A stretch of 64,000 nucleotides of DNA from Rhizobium albus (lineage in GTDB: Bacteria > Pseudomonadota > Alphaproteobacteria > Rhizobiales > Rhizobiaceae): NCBI GenBank assembly GCA_030160035.1, contig BSNO01000003.1, positions 1,426,001-1,490,000 on the forward strand, read 5' to 3'. How positions within the stretch are numbered: the stretch's first letter is position 1; each line of letters begins with the position of its first letter. The notes below the pieces were generated by a model, which was not told the DNA's origin, made no database searches, and saw only the letters and a program-made list of their open reading frames with translations. Shown here piece after piece: positions 1 to 7,822 of this stretch. The position numbers and the translations under genes are program-made.

Positions 1-445
1 GCACGATCGGCCGACGCGTATCGGCAGGCGCCAGAAGACGAGGACCTGTCGCAGGCGTGAAGGGGATCGAAGCCTGCAGCTTGGGATAATATTCACCGCC
101 GGCACGCTCGAATGCATCCGCCCAGCCGTGATCGAAGACATATTCACCCTGGCTGTGGCTCTTGAGGTAAGCCGGCACGGCGCCGCAAAGTGTGCCGTCC
201 GGGTCCTTCAGCATCAAATGGCGCGGCAGCCAACCTGTCTTGGCGGCGACTGAGCCGGATCGTTCGAGCGCGGACAGGAAGTCGTAAGAGAGAAACGGAT
301 TGTAGGGAATGGTCGCTATCGCGCTGGCCCGCGTCGTTCCGGCGAGCTTGTCCCAGCTTGAGCGCTCGATGTCGGCCATCGACGACGCCACTTCGATCGT
401 GAACTCGATCTGGCCGCGATCTTCAGCAGCGTCTCCGGCAGTCAT
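1..445 (-). CDS. Predicted N-acyltransferase, DUF482/COG3146 family (partial, 3' end beyond left edge)
   Basis: The minus strand is open from an ATG at 445 to the left edge, giving the N-terminal 148 residues. The translation carries blocks I recognise from the DUF482/COG3146 family of GNAT/FemAB-like predicted acyltransferases: NPFLSYDFLSALE near residue 48, TGWLPRHL, and YVFDHGWADAFERAGGEYYP near residue 110. I chose 445 because a GGGGA element lies just upstream; an in-frame ATG at 457 is the alternative. It is the last visible gene of a minus-strand run behind the RidA-like and phosphodiesterase genes. Substrate is unknown. Family assignment fairly sure; function not. Confidence 0.8.
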   Translation of the reverse strand, partial: MTAGDAAEDRGQIEFTIEVASSMADIERSSWDKLAGTTRASAIATIPYNPFLSYDFLSALERSGSVAAKTGWLPRHLMLKDPDGTLCGAVPAYLKSHSQGEYVFDHGWADAFERAGGEYYPKLQASIPFTPATGPRLLAPADTRRPIV

Positions 446-508
446 CGCATTCCCCATATTCGCACGTGCGAGAAAGGTAGTGCGCCGCCTGGAGATTTTA
501 AGGCCTGC

Positions 509-1240
509 CTAGCTTGGCGATGACGCCACGCTGCGCGGATCGAAACCCTCGAAGGTGATCTGATCCGCATGGCGCATGCTGTGATGAAGCGCCGCTTCGT
601 CGCGCACCGTCCAGGTGATGACCGGCTTGCCGCTTTCCCGCACGCCATCGATGAACGGGTTCGGCAGATGGAACGCGCAATAGGATACGAAATCGAGCCC
701 AAGCCGCATCGCATCCTCGTGCCGTTGCAGGTCTTCGGTTCGCTGGCCTTCGGCTGTCAGGCCAAGCGGGTAGGGGCATTCGAGCGCCTTCAGATCCCGG
801 AGAAGCCAGTGGTCGAACGACATAAGGGCGACTGGTCCGTCGTAGCCTTCGAGGTCTTCGAGAACCGCTCCGGCGAAATCGTCGTCGTCACCTTCGCAGC
901 CTTTCAGCTCCACGACGAGCGGAACACGTCCGGCGACAAGCGCCAGCAACTGCTTGAACGTCGGGATCCGCTCCCTTGTGCCCCCCACGGTCAAGAGCGC
1001 CAGCTCCGTCGAAAGCCTGTCGCGGGTCCGCCCGGGCAGGCTGCAAAGCCGCTCCAGCGTATCGTCATGAAAAACGACCGGAACGCCGTCTGCGGCGAGA
1101 TGGAGGTCGCACTCGATGGCAAAGCCGGCCTCCACCGCCCGCTCGAATGCGGCAAGCGTATTTTCCCAGACGGTGCGGTTGAGGTCGTGATAGCCGCGAT
1201 GGGCGATGGGATGTTCAGTCAGCCAGGCAAGCGTCTGCAT
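509..1240 (-). CDS. Glycerophosphodiester phosphodiesterase family protein
   Basis: 243 residues forming a GDPD TIM barrel, expected to hydrolyse glycerophosphodiesters to glycerol 3-phosphate and an alcohol. The catalytic HRG is at residues 14-16, the metal ligands E43 and D45 lie in IECDLHL, and the second catalytic histidine, H58, is in VFHDD. There is no signal peptide, so the enzyme is probably cytoplasmic and UgpQ-like. It sits between the RidA-like gene (30 bp gap) and the acyltransferase (63 bp gap) on the same strand, so co-transcription is likely. No ugp transporter genes are present, so the exact substrate is unclear. Confidence 0.93.
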   Translation of the reverse strand: MQTLAWLTEHPIAHRGYHDLNRTVWENTLAAFERAVEAGFAIECDLHLAADGVPVVFHDDTLERLCSLPGRTRDRLSTELALLTVGGTRERIPTFKQLLALVAGRVPLVVELKGCEGDDDDFAGAVLEDLEGYDGPVALMSFDHWLLRDLKALECPYPLGLTAEGQRTEDLQRHEDAMRLGLDFVSYCAFHLPNPFIDGVRESGKPVITWTVRDEAALHHSMRHADQITFEGFDPRSVASSPS

Positions 1241-1270
1241 TGGTGTTCTGCGGCTCGTCGTTGAGAGAAA

Positions 1271-1738
1271 TCAGGCGATCTGGAAGATGGCGTCGACCTC
1301 GACGGCCGCATTGAGCGGCAGCGAGGCCGTGCCGACCGCGGCACGCGCGTGCTTGCCCTTGTCTCCGAGGATTGCTGCAAAAAGATCGGACGCGCCGTTG
1401 ACGACGAGGTGCTGCTCGACGAAGTCCGGCGTCGAAGCGACATAGCCCGTAATCCGAATTAGCTGCACGATCCGCTCCAGATCACCACCGAGCGCCGACT
1501 TTGCCTGTGCCAGAACGTTGATGGCGCAAAGCTCGGCTGCCGCCTGGCCCGCCAGCACCTTGTGATCGTGGCCGAGATGGCCCGTATAGGCGAGATGCCC
1601 GTTCTCCAGGGGCAGTTGGCCGGAAATGTAGAGCATGTCTCCAGCGATCACCCAAGCGACGTAATTGGCAGCTGGAGCAGCCGCCTGCGGAAGATCGATC
1701 CCGCGTTCGGCAAGTCGCTCGGCAATCGTGTTGGCCAT
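1271..1738 (-). CDS. RidA (YjgF/YER057c/UK114) family protein
   Basis: 155 residues matching the RidA/YjgF fold: ISGQLP near residue 38, the DLERIVQLIRITGYVAS block near 86 and the C-terminal SLPLNAAVEVDAIF. It is longer than classical RidA (about 130 aa). Canonical RidA deaminates reactive enamines such as 2-aminoacrylate with an arginine in the motif ARLP; here the aligned motif is ASLP (S139), so this is probably a non-canonical Rid subgroup with a different or unknown activity. First gene of the minus-strand run with the phosphodiesterase and acyltransferase. Confidence 0.9.
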   Translation of the reverse strand: MANTIAERLAERGIDLPQAAAPAANYVAWVIAGDMLYISGQLPLENGHLAYTGHLGHDHKVLAGQAAAELCAINVLAQAKSALGGDLERIVQLIRITGYVASTPDFVEQHLVVNGASDLFAAILGDKGKHARAAVGTASLPLNAAVEVDAIFQIA

Positions 1739-1853
1739 GAAGATACACCCGTTTTTCTGCGCCTAAGATGTCTTATCGGGGCACGGCGTCAAGCGCCTCG
1801 CTTTTGCCCCGAGGCATCCTGTAACATGTGTCAGGTTTTGCTAGGAGACATGA

Positions 1854-2702
1854 ATGTTGGGATTTGCCGGTCGTATGGCATTTGGATCAGCTGCGGCACT
1901 CGCGGGGCTGCTTTCAACCACTGCGCTCAGCATGGCGCAGCCGGCAGGCGCCGCAGCGCTCGTTCCGCATCGCGCCGTCTATGATCTGGAACTCGCCAAT
2001 TCGGAAGAGAGATCCGGCATTTCAGGCGTCTATGGCCGCATGGTCTACGAGATGAACGGCTCGGCCTGCGATGGCTTTACCGTGAACTTTCGATTCGTGA
2101 CGCGGATCGACACCGAGGAATTTTCCCGGGTCACCGACCAGCAGACGACGACCTACGAGGATCTGCGCGCCGGCACGTTCGAATTCGTCAATCGCTCCTT
2201 CGTGGACGATACGCTCGACAGCGAGACGCGAGGCTCGGCCCGTCGCACGGACGATGCAATCGATGTCGAGATGGAAGCTCCCCAGCAGATGTCGCTGGCG
2301 CTCGATCGTGCGCTGTTTCCGACCGACCACATGATCGAGCTGATCGCCAAAGCCAAAGCCGGCGAGCGCTTCTACCAGTCGCACATCTATGATGGGTCGG
2401 ATGATGGCGCCAAGATCATGTTGACGACGACCGTTATTGGCGAACCGCGGCAGCCGAGCGCCCAGGACACCGAGGCGAAACAGGCTGGCCCCTTCGCCAA
2501 CGACACCGCCTGGCCGGTGACGATCGCCTATTTCAACGAAGCGGACAGCGGCGACGAAGTGCCGGAGTACCAGATCTCGTTCAAGCTCTACGAGAACGGG
2601 CTGACCCGCGACCTGGAAATGGACTATGGCGACTTCGCGCTTCGCGGCACGCTCACCGGGCTGGAGGTGTTCGACGCCAAGGCATGCGCTGAACAGCCCT
2701 AG
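1854..2702 (+). CDS. eipB: Cell envelope integrity protein EipB (DUF1849)
   Basis: 282 residues with an N-terminal hydrophobic stretch ending near an AGAAA site, so exported to the periplasm. The body matches DUF1849, characterised in Brucella as EipB, a spiral beta-sheet protein needed for envelope integrity. Two cysteines, C72 (GSACDGF) and C278 (AKACAEQP), sit where the conserved EipB disulfide is found, which favours this assignment. An AGGAG element precedes the ATG. The gene stands alone and converges with the Mo-oxidoreductase gene, leaving only 3 bp between the two ends. Confidence 0.9.
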   Translation: MLGFAGRMAFGSAAALAGLLSTTALSMAQPAGAAALVPHRAVYDLELANSEERSGISGVYGRMVYEMNGSACDGFTVNFRFVTRIDTEEFSRVTDQQTTTYEDLRAGTFEFVNRSFVDDTLDSETRGSARRTDDAIDVEMEAPQQMSLALDRALFPTDHMIELIAKAKAGERFYQSHIYDGSDDGAKIMLTTTVIGEPRQPSAQDTEAKQAGPFANDTAWPVTIAYFNEADSGDEVPEYQISFKLYENGLTRDLEMDYGDFALRGTLTGLEVFDAKACAEQP

Positions 2703-2705
2703 CCT

Positions 2706-3467
2706 TCAGATGCCCGCATACCATTCGTAAGCCCCGGCATCTTCCCAGTAGCCGCCACGACCCCGGCCGATCCCTTCGAGGCTCTCCACGGCTTCGATGC
2801 GCATGACGAACTTCGCCTGCTTGTAACCAAGCTGACGTTCGACCCGCAGGCGCAGCGGTGCGCCGTGACCAATGGGCAAGTCGCCGTCATTCATGCCGTA
2901 GGCAAGGATCGTCTGCGGATGGAAGGCTTCGACGAGGTCGATGCTCTCGTAATAGGGCGTCCCGCGAAAGTCGTCCGCACAGTGGAAGACGATGTAGCGG
3001 GCGTTGGGCGCAAGCCCCGCACGATCTAGCAACGGGCCAAGCGGCGCCCCGGTCCATTTGCCGATCGCGCTCCAGCCTTCCACGCAGTCGTGCCGCGTGA
3101 TCTGAATACGGGCGGGCAGGGCGCGAAGCTCGGCCATCGAAATCGATTGCGGCCGCGCCACAAGCCCATCGATGCGGAGGCGATAGTCTGAAAAACCCGA
3201 AGCTGCGTGGCGCTCCCATTCCGCGCTTTCCGGCCGCGTATTGCCGTTCATGCGGAAAGTCGGCGACAGCGCCTCGGGCGGATATTCGCGCGCCAGGGCG
3301 TCACCGACGATGAACCGCTGAATGCGGTAGCTCAGCCATTCGCCGCTCGAGAGAAACTGGCGGAATGCCGGGCTCTGGCCGAGTGCATCGCAGCCTGACA
3401 ACGCCATTGCAGAGCCGGTGAGCGCAGCACCCGTGATCAGCCTGCGCCTGGAAAGAAGAGTGGTCAT
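2706..3467 (-). CDS. Molybdopterin-dependent oxidoreductase, sulfite-oxidase fold, Tat signal (possible lipoprotein)
   Basis: 253 residues from the ATG at 3467, which overlaps the stop of the cytochrome b gene by 4 bp. A twin-arginine signal (SRRRLITGA, residues 6-14) leads to a lipobox-like LSGC at 23-26, so the protein is probably exported folded by Tat and may be lipid-anchored. The molybdopterin domain follows; the likely Mo-ligating cysteine is C128 in TRHDCVEGWS. The fold is that of YedY/MsrP and sulfite oxidase. A longer frame reaches 3650, but its added part only repeats the cytochrome region out of frame. The substrate is unknown; sulfoxides or methionine sulfoxide are candidates given the neighbours. 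Confidence 0.88.
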   Translation of the reverse strand: MTTLLSRRRLITGAALTGSAMALSGCDALGQSPAFRQFLSSGEWLSYRIQRFIVGDALAREYPPEALSPTFRMNGNTRPESAEWERHAASGFSDYRLRIDGLVARPQSISMAELRALPARIQITRHDCVEGWSAIGKWTGAPLGPLLDRAGLAPNARYIVFHCADDFRGTPYYESIDLVEAFHPQTILAYGMNDGDLPIGHGAPLRLRVERQLGYKQAKFVMRIEAVESLEGIGRGRGGYWEDAGAYEWYAGI

Positions 3468-4303
3468 CGTGTTTTCTCCTGGGGCAGGCGATAGCGACCG
3501 GTGATCATGGAGCGGATCTCGTTGATCGGCCCTGCCAGCACGACCATGGCGAGATGGACGAGGATGAACGCCACCATGGCGAATGCGGCGATGAAATGGA
3601 TGGAGCGCGCCGATTGTCGACCGCCGAAAAGATCGATCAGCCAGGGCCACGCGGCGACCATCGTCGGCGACATCGTCAGGCCGGTCAGCACGAGAACGGG
3701 CAAGAGCACGGCCAGTACAGACAGATAGGCGAGCTTCTGCAGCACGTTGTAATGGCGCGCGGCCTCGCCCGTCGGAAACTTGAGCCGTGCATGGGCTGCG
3801 ATGTCACCAAGAATATGCGATGGCGCCAGCTCGGCACGCTTCGGCAGCAGATCGCGCCGCAGATGGCCGTTTATGAGGCTGACCAGTGCGTAAAGCGCAA
3901 GTCCACCTGCGAAAAGCCAGCTGAAGGTCAGATGCCAGCGCCGTGAAAGCGCGAGATTGTAGCTGGACGGGATCGTGACCCAATGCGGGAAGGCCCGGTT
4001 CTGCCAGGCGCCTTCCGCATTTTGCCAGCGCCCCAGAACACCCGTCGTATCGATCTGGAGCGCGCCGACGCGCAGATAGCCGCGCTCCTGCTCGGCACCG
4101 ATCTGCAGCCATGCGGGGTCCGGGTTCGCGCCGTAGTCACCCCAGTAGAGGCGCGGATGCGCGTTGAAGATCATCAGTCCGCTCATCAGCATGACAAAAA
4201 GGATGACCACATTCGTCCAATGCCACAGCCGCGTCGAAAGCCGATGACGGCGAACGACGATCGGCGCATCTGGGATCGGCGGTGAAAACTCGGTTGTAGA
4301 CAT
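3464..4303 (-). CDS. Membrane cytochrome b (b561/YedZ-like) electron-transfer subunit
   Basis: 279 residues from ATG 4303, with GGAGG placed well upstream. The N-terminal segment TRLWHWTN contains H28, a probable heme ligand, followed by a first membrane span; further spans lie near RWHLTFSWLFAGG, YLSVLAVLLPVLVL and IHFIAAFAMVAFILVHL, each with histidines suited to heme b. A hydrophilic insertion of about 70 residues (near 50-120) should face the periplasm. The 4-bp overlap with the Mo-enzyme gene says the two work together, the cytochrome passing quinol electrons to the periplasmic enzyme. It differs in size from E. coli MsrQ (about 210 aa). Confidence 0.88.
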   Translation of the reverse strand: MSTTEFSPPIPDAPIVVRRHRLSTRLWHWTNVVILFVMLMSGLMIFNAHPRLYWGDYGANPDPAWLQIGAEQERGYLRVGALQIDTTGVLGRWQNAEGAWQNRAFPHWVTIPSSYNLALSRRWHLTFSWLFAGGLALYALVSLINGHLRRDLLPKRAELAPSHILGDIAAHARLKFPTGEAARHYNVLQKLAYLSVLAVLLPVLVLTGLTMSPTMVAAWPWLIDLFGGRQSARSIHFIAAFAMVAFILVHLAMVVLAGPINEIRSMITGRYRLPQEKTR

Positions 4304-4376
4304 GGCGGCCCTCCGGGCGGGTTGAGCCAGGTGACGCCTGTCGCGGGTCACCCGGCTCCAAGGCATGCGTCGATGC

Positions 4377-4682
4377 TTACATCGTGTCCGAAATCATGCT
4401 CTCAGGCGCGTCGGCGCAGGCGGCCGTGACACTGGCCACGGTTGCGTCCGCAGCCATGTCATCGGCGCCCATGTCATCGGCAGCCATGTCATCGGCTGCC
4501 ATGTCGTCCGCTGGCATGTCGTCGGCCATCATGTCGCCGCTGTGAAGCGCCTCGACGGCAGCCATCTGTCCCGCCTCGTCGAGCGCAAGGAAATCGGCGC
4601 AGGTGAGGTCCGAACCGCTCTGTGCGAAGGCCGGCATGGCAAGCATGAGGGTGAGGGCAGTCGTTGTCAGGATCGTCTTCAT
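4377..4682 (-). CDS. Secreted HdeA/HdeB-like small protein with Met/Asp-rich ADDM repeats
   Basis: 101 residues from ATG 4682. A signal peptide (residues 1-20, AFA before the cut) leaves about 81 residues, of which 10 are Met. C28 (LTCADF) and C89 (AACADAP) would make the single disulfide of HdeA/HdeB-type periplasmic proteins. Between them residues 52-78 are a tandem run of ADDM plus one residue. It lies 73 bp upstream of the cytochrome b gene on the same strand, so it may be the first gene of that operon. The fold call rests on the CADF...ACADAP layout seen in rhizobial HdeA-like proteins. The role is inferred only: acid chaperone, metal binding, or a methionine sink for oxidants. Confidence 0.7.
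   Translation of the reverse strand: MKTILTTTALTLMLAMPAFAQSGSDLTCADFLALDEAGQMAAVEALHSGDMMADDMPADDMAADDMAADDMGADDMAADATVASVTAACADAPESMISDTM
4452..4541 (-). repeat. 15-bp tandem repeat coding for ADDM pentapeptides
   Basis: Five near-identical 15-bp units (4452-4526; plus-strand unit close to agccatgtcatcggc) and a diverged sixth to 4541. All are in frame inside the HdeA-like gene and give the ADDM-[AGP] repeat. Some units differ at synonymous sites, so the array is not brand new. Confidence 0.85.
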
Positions 4683-4763
4683 GGTGGTGGCTCCCAGGGT
4701 TGACGCCTCAGCGGGCGGTGAGGGCCAATCCACACGAGTTGTCGATCACTGTCGAAACAACAC

Positions 4764-4815
4764 TGCGCGCGTTTTTGTCGCGCACAACTCACGCCAATGT
4801 CGGCTCTGCGTGAGT
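4764..4815 (-). terminator. Two adjacent inverted repeats after the histidine-kinase operon
   Basis: The 172-bp gap between the kinase stop and the HdeA-like start holds an 8-bp perfect inverted repeat (ACTCACGC 4787-4794, GCGTGAGT 4808-4815) and a 6-bp one (TGCGCG 4764-4769, CGCGCA 4779-4784). On the minus strand these come just after the kinase operon, so they could stop transcription. No clear U-tract, so this is tentative. Confidence 0.35.
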
Positions 4816-4854
4816 GCAGCGTGATCGTTTGTGGCGAAGTGGAGGTATTCGGGG

Positions 4855-5886
4855 CTAAATCCCCAAAGTCACCTTGGCGCGGGTGCCGGGATGCTGCAGC
4901 TCGTAAGACAGCGTCGCACCGAGATTCGCGGCCATCGAATTGACCAGGCGCGTGCCGAGCCCTGTGCCCTTGGTGCTCTGACTGGTCCCGTCCCAGCCCA
5001 CGCCATCGTCTTCCACGACGAGCACGGCGCCATCCGGGATGGCGTCGAGGAACACGCGCACTTCGCCCTTCACGCCCTCGGCGTAGGCATATTTTAGCGC
5101 GTTCGTGACCAGTTCGGCGGTCATGATGCCGATGGAGATCGCCATGTCGGTGGGCACCCGCACAGCATCCATGCGAATCCTGAGCCGGGCGCTCGAGGCG
5201 AGCGACATGTCCAGCTCCTTGACGAGCGTCGTCAGATACTCGCCGATATCGACGAAGCGCACGTCGTCGGATGTGTAGAGGCGCTTGTGTACGCCGGCGA
5301 TGGCGGAGATGCGTGCCTGGGTTTCGATCAGCGCGTTCTTGGCGGCAGGCTCGCTCAACGTATTTGCCTGCATGCGGATCAGCGCCCCGACGATTGCGAG
5401 ACTGTTCGCCACGCGGTGGTTCACTTCGCTGAGCAGCAGTTCCGCGCGCTCCTTCGCCTCGCGCAGTTCAGCTTCCACGCGCTCCTTGGCGCGCATCAGC
5501 CGTGCGCGCTCGACCGCCTGATCGATCGCGCTTGCAAGGAGCTCGGGAAAGTCTTCCGACACGCTTTTGGTGACGTAGTCGAAGGCACCCGCCTTCAGCG
5601 CCGCAACGGCGATCGCAGTTTCCGCCGAGCCCGTGACGTAGACGACCGGCGGCGCGTGTTCGATACCGGCGAGCTCGGCGAGCACGTCCAGACCCGTTCC
5701 ACTATCGAGGTAGTGGTCGAGACCGATGACATCGATGCCGCCGGCACGGATTCGCTCCAGGCCGGCACTGGCCTTGTCGGCACGCTCCACCTCATAGCCT
5801 CGCCGCTCCAGATTCTTCTGGATCAGACGCGCCAGTCCGGGATCGTCATCGATGTAGAGAACGCGCGTCGGCCGGGAAGCCATCAT
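4855..5886 (-). CDS. Hybrid receiver / HisKA_2 (HWE-type) sensor histidine kinase
   Basis: 343 residues. Residues 1-125 are a CheY-like receiver (IDDD at 12-15, phospho-acceptor D57 in IGLDHYL, T85 and K107 in YVTKS). A coiled linker (about 125-150) leads to a HisKA_2 dimerisation box with phospho-histidine H157 in SEVNHRVANSL, then an ATPase domain with the N-box ELVTNALKYAYAEG and the G-box DDGVGW. No membrane span, so it is cytosolic and takes its input through the receiver. Its ATG overlaps the stop of the response regulator gene (ATGA-type), so it is translationally coupled. Output partner is not encoded here. Confidence 0.9.
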   Translation of the reverse strand: MMASRPTRVLYIDDDPGLARLIQKNLERRGYEVERADKASAGLERIRAGGIDVIGLDHYLDSGTGLDVLAELAGIEHAPPVVYVTGSAETAIAVAALKAGAFDYVTKSVSEDFPELLASAIDQAVERARLMRAKERVEAELREAKERAELLLSEVNHRVANSLAIVGALIRMQANTLSEPAAKNALIETQARISAIAGVHKRLYTSDDVRFVDIGEYLTTLVKELDMSLASSARLRIRMDAVRVPTDMAISIGIMTAELVTNALKYAYAEGVKGEVRVFLDAIPDGAVLVVEDDGVGWDGTSQSTKGTGLGTRLVNSMAANLGATLSYELQHPGTRAKVTLGI

Positions 5887-6332
5887 CAGGCACTTTCGGG
5901 GATCTGCATCACCGAGAAGAACAAACCAAGCTGGCGGATCGCATTGGCGAAGCCTTCATAGTTGACGGGTTTGGTAATGTAGACGTTGGCACCGAGATCG
6001 TAGCAGCGCTGGATCTCGCGCTCGTCGTCGGTCGTCGTCAACACCACGACCGGTGCGCGCTTGGTGTTCGGGTTTGCCTTGACCTTCTCGAGGATCGAGA
6101 CGCCGCTCATGTCCGGCAGATTGAGATCGAGCAGGATGAGGAGATGGCGGCTTGCGCTGACATCGCCCGAGCCATCGGAGCCGAAGAGATGGGCAAGCGC
6201 GCTCGTGCCGTCGGTGAATGGAATGATCTCGTTGCTGACGCCGGCGCGGCGGATGTTCTTTTCGATCAGCCTGGCATGGCCTTCGTCGTCTTCGATCATC
6301 ACGATCGTGACGGGCTTCGCTTCACTGCTCAT
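5886..6332 (-). CDS. Single-domain response regulator (Rcp1/CheY-like)
   Basis: 148 residues consisting of one receiver domain: acidic pocket IEDDE at 13-17, phospho-acceptor D69 in LLDLNLPDMSG, the conserved T in VVLTTT and K in YITKPVNYEGF. No output domain. The longer alpha4-beta5 region and C-terminal tail resemble Rcp1-type regulators that serve phytochrome-like kinases. It overlaps the upstream CHASE3 kinase gene by 4 bp and the downstream hybrid kinase gene by 3 bp, so it probably shuttles phosphoryl groups between them. Confidence 0.92.
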   Translation of the reverse strand: MSSEAKPVTIVMIEDDEGHARLIEKNIRRAGVSNEIIPFTDGTSALAHLFGSDGSGDVSASRHLLILLDLNLPDMSGVSILEKVKANPNTKRAPVVVLTTTDDEREIQRCYDLGANVYITKPVNYEGFANAIRQLGLFFSVMQIPESA

Positions 6333-7822
6333 TGCATGCTCCCGATAAATCTACGCATATCGCGGGCCAGAACGACCCTGAATGTCGATCCCTTGCCGAG
6401 TTCGGAGGTGACAGTGATGTCGCCACCCAGATTTCGAACGAGGGTCCTCACATGGGCAAGGCCGATGCCTTCACCCGGTTTGCTTTGCTCTCCGGACCGC
6501 CGGAACAGCTCGAAGACGCGTTCGTGGTCGTCGGCCGCAATTCCCCGGCCATTGTCGGCGACATCGATCGCGATGCGGTTGCCGATCAGCTTCTCGCCCG
6601 AGATCTTTATGCGCAACGGTCGGCTCGCGTCTGCGTACTTTACCGCATTGTCGAGCAGATTGCCGAATATCTGATCGAGAGACATGCGGTCGGACAGAAT
6701 GGTCGGCAGGTCGTCGGCGACATCGATGACGCCGTCTAGCTCGCCGACCTGATGCTGGATGGCGTTCGCGCTGGCCTGAAGCATATTCGTCAGATCGATC
6801 GATTCGGCTCTGATCGGCCTGCGCCCATCACGAGAGATCTTGAGAATGGCGTTGATCAGCCCATCCATCTTTCGAGTCGATGAGCGAATGAAGCCGACCG
6901 CTTCCGGCAGATCTTCCGTCGCTGCCAGCCGCGCATCGCTGGCAAGCTGGTCGTCACCGGCGACGTCGCTCCGCTCCATGTAGTCGCGAATGGGCTTGAT
7001 GCTGGCTTCGAGCTCGCTCGTGAAGCCCATGATGTTGACCAATGGCGCCCTGAGATCGTGCGTCACGATATAGGCGAAGCGCTGAACCTCTTCGTTCGCC
7101 CGTGCAAGTTCCGCGGTACGCTCTGCGACGCGCTCCTCGAGCGTGATGTTCGTCGTTGACAGAAGTCTGCGCGCCTCGGCGATCTCGCGCGTATAGAGGA
7201 TGACGACCCAGGCGCTGCCGCCGACGACGGCAATGATGACGAGAGCGCCAATCAGGCTGGTCCAATAGAGAGCCGAAGCACTGCCCCTTTGCTGGGCTAC
7301 GCTTTCGGCGAGCCGCTGGTCGGCGTCCTGAACGACACCGGTCAGGAGCTCCCGCAGATCGCTCATTGCTATCTGGCCCGTGTCGGCCTGGACGAGCTCC
7401 AGAGCTGCCTCGCGATTACCTGCACGAGCGAGACGGATCGTCTCTTCCAATTCATTGAGTTTCACGGCAGCCGCGTCGTTGATCGCTGCTGAGATCGCAT
7501 CGCCACCCGGGCGAGACTGAAGAAGATTCGTCAGACGCTGCCGATGCGATTCAAGCTCCTGCCGGGCCTGGTTGTAGGGCGCGAGATAGACTTCGTCTTG
7601 TGTCAGCAGAAAACCGCGCTGACCCGTCTCGGCATCCTGCAGCGCGGTGCGGAAGTCGAGTGTTGCTGCACGCAGATCGCGAGCGGCCAGAACCTCATTG
7701 AAATGGTCCTGGCTTCGATTGCCGAGCCAAAGGCTCATGCCGACGATGACGAGCAACGCGGCAAGCCCGGCCAGCATGAGAGCTGCCGTCGTACGGACGA
7801 GGGTCGAACTTGAGATTGGCAT
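6329..7822 (-). CDS. CHASE3-domain transmembrane sensor histidine kinase
   Basis: 497 residues. TM1 about 11-32; CHASE3 sensor about 38-175 (DLRAATLDFRTALQDAETGQRGFLLT is typical); TM2 about 188-210; coiled coil with ERVAERTAELARANEE; HisKA with phospho-histidine H255 in VTHDLRAP; ATPase domain with the N-box NLLDNAVKYA, the G1 box DVADNGRGI and the G2 region GEGIGLAHV. Sensor of an unknown periplasmic or membrane signal. First gene of a tightly overlapping three-gene cassette with the response regulator and hybrid kinase, divergent from rpsB. A TTGACA on the minus strand at 7889-7884 could be its -35 element. Confidence 0.92.
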   Translation of the reverse strand: MPISSSTLVRTTAALMLAGLAALLVIVGMSLWLGNRSQDHFNEVLAARDLRAATLDFRTALQDAETGQRGFLLTQDEVYLAPYNQARQELESHRQRLTNLLQSRPGGDAISAAINDAAAVKLNELEETIRLARAGNREAALELVQADTGQIAMSDLRELLTGVVQDADQRLAESVAQQRGSASALYWTSLIGALVIIAVVGGSAWVVILYTREIAEARRLLSTTNITLEERVAERTAELARANEEVQRFAYIVTHDLRAPLVNIMGFTSELEASIKPIRDYMERSDVAGDDQLASDARLAATEDLPEAVGFIRSSTRKMDGLINAILKISRDGRRPIRAESIDLTNMLQASANAIQHQVGELDGVIDVADDLPTILSDRMSLDQIFGNLLDNAVKYADASRPLRIKISGEKLIGNRIAIDVADNGRGIAADDHERVFELFRRSGEQSKPGEGIGLAHVRTLVRNLGGDITVTSELGKGSTFRVVLARDMRRFIGSMQ

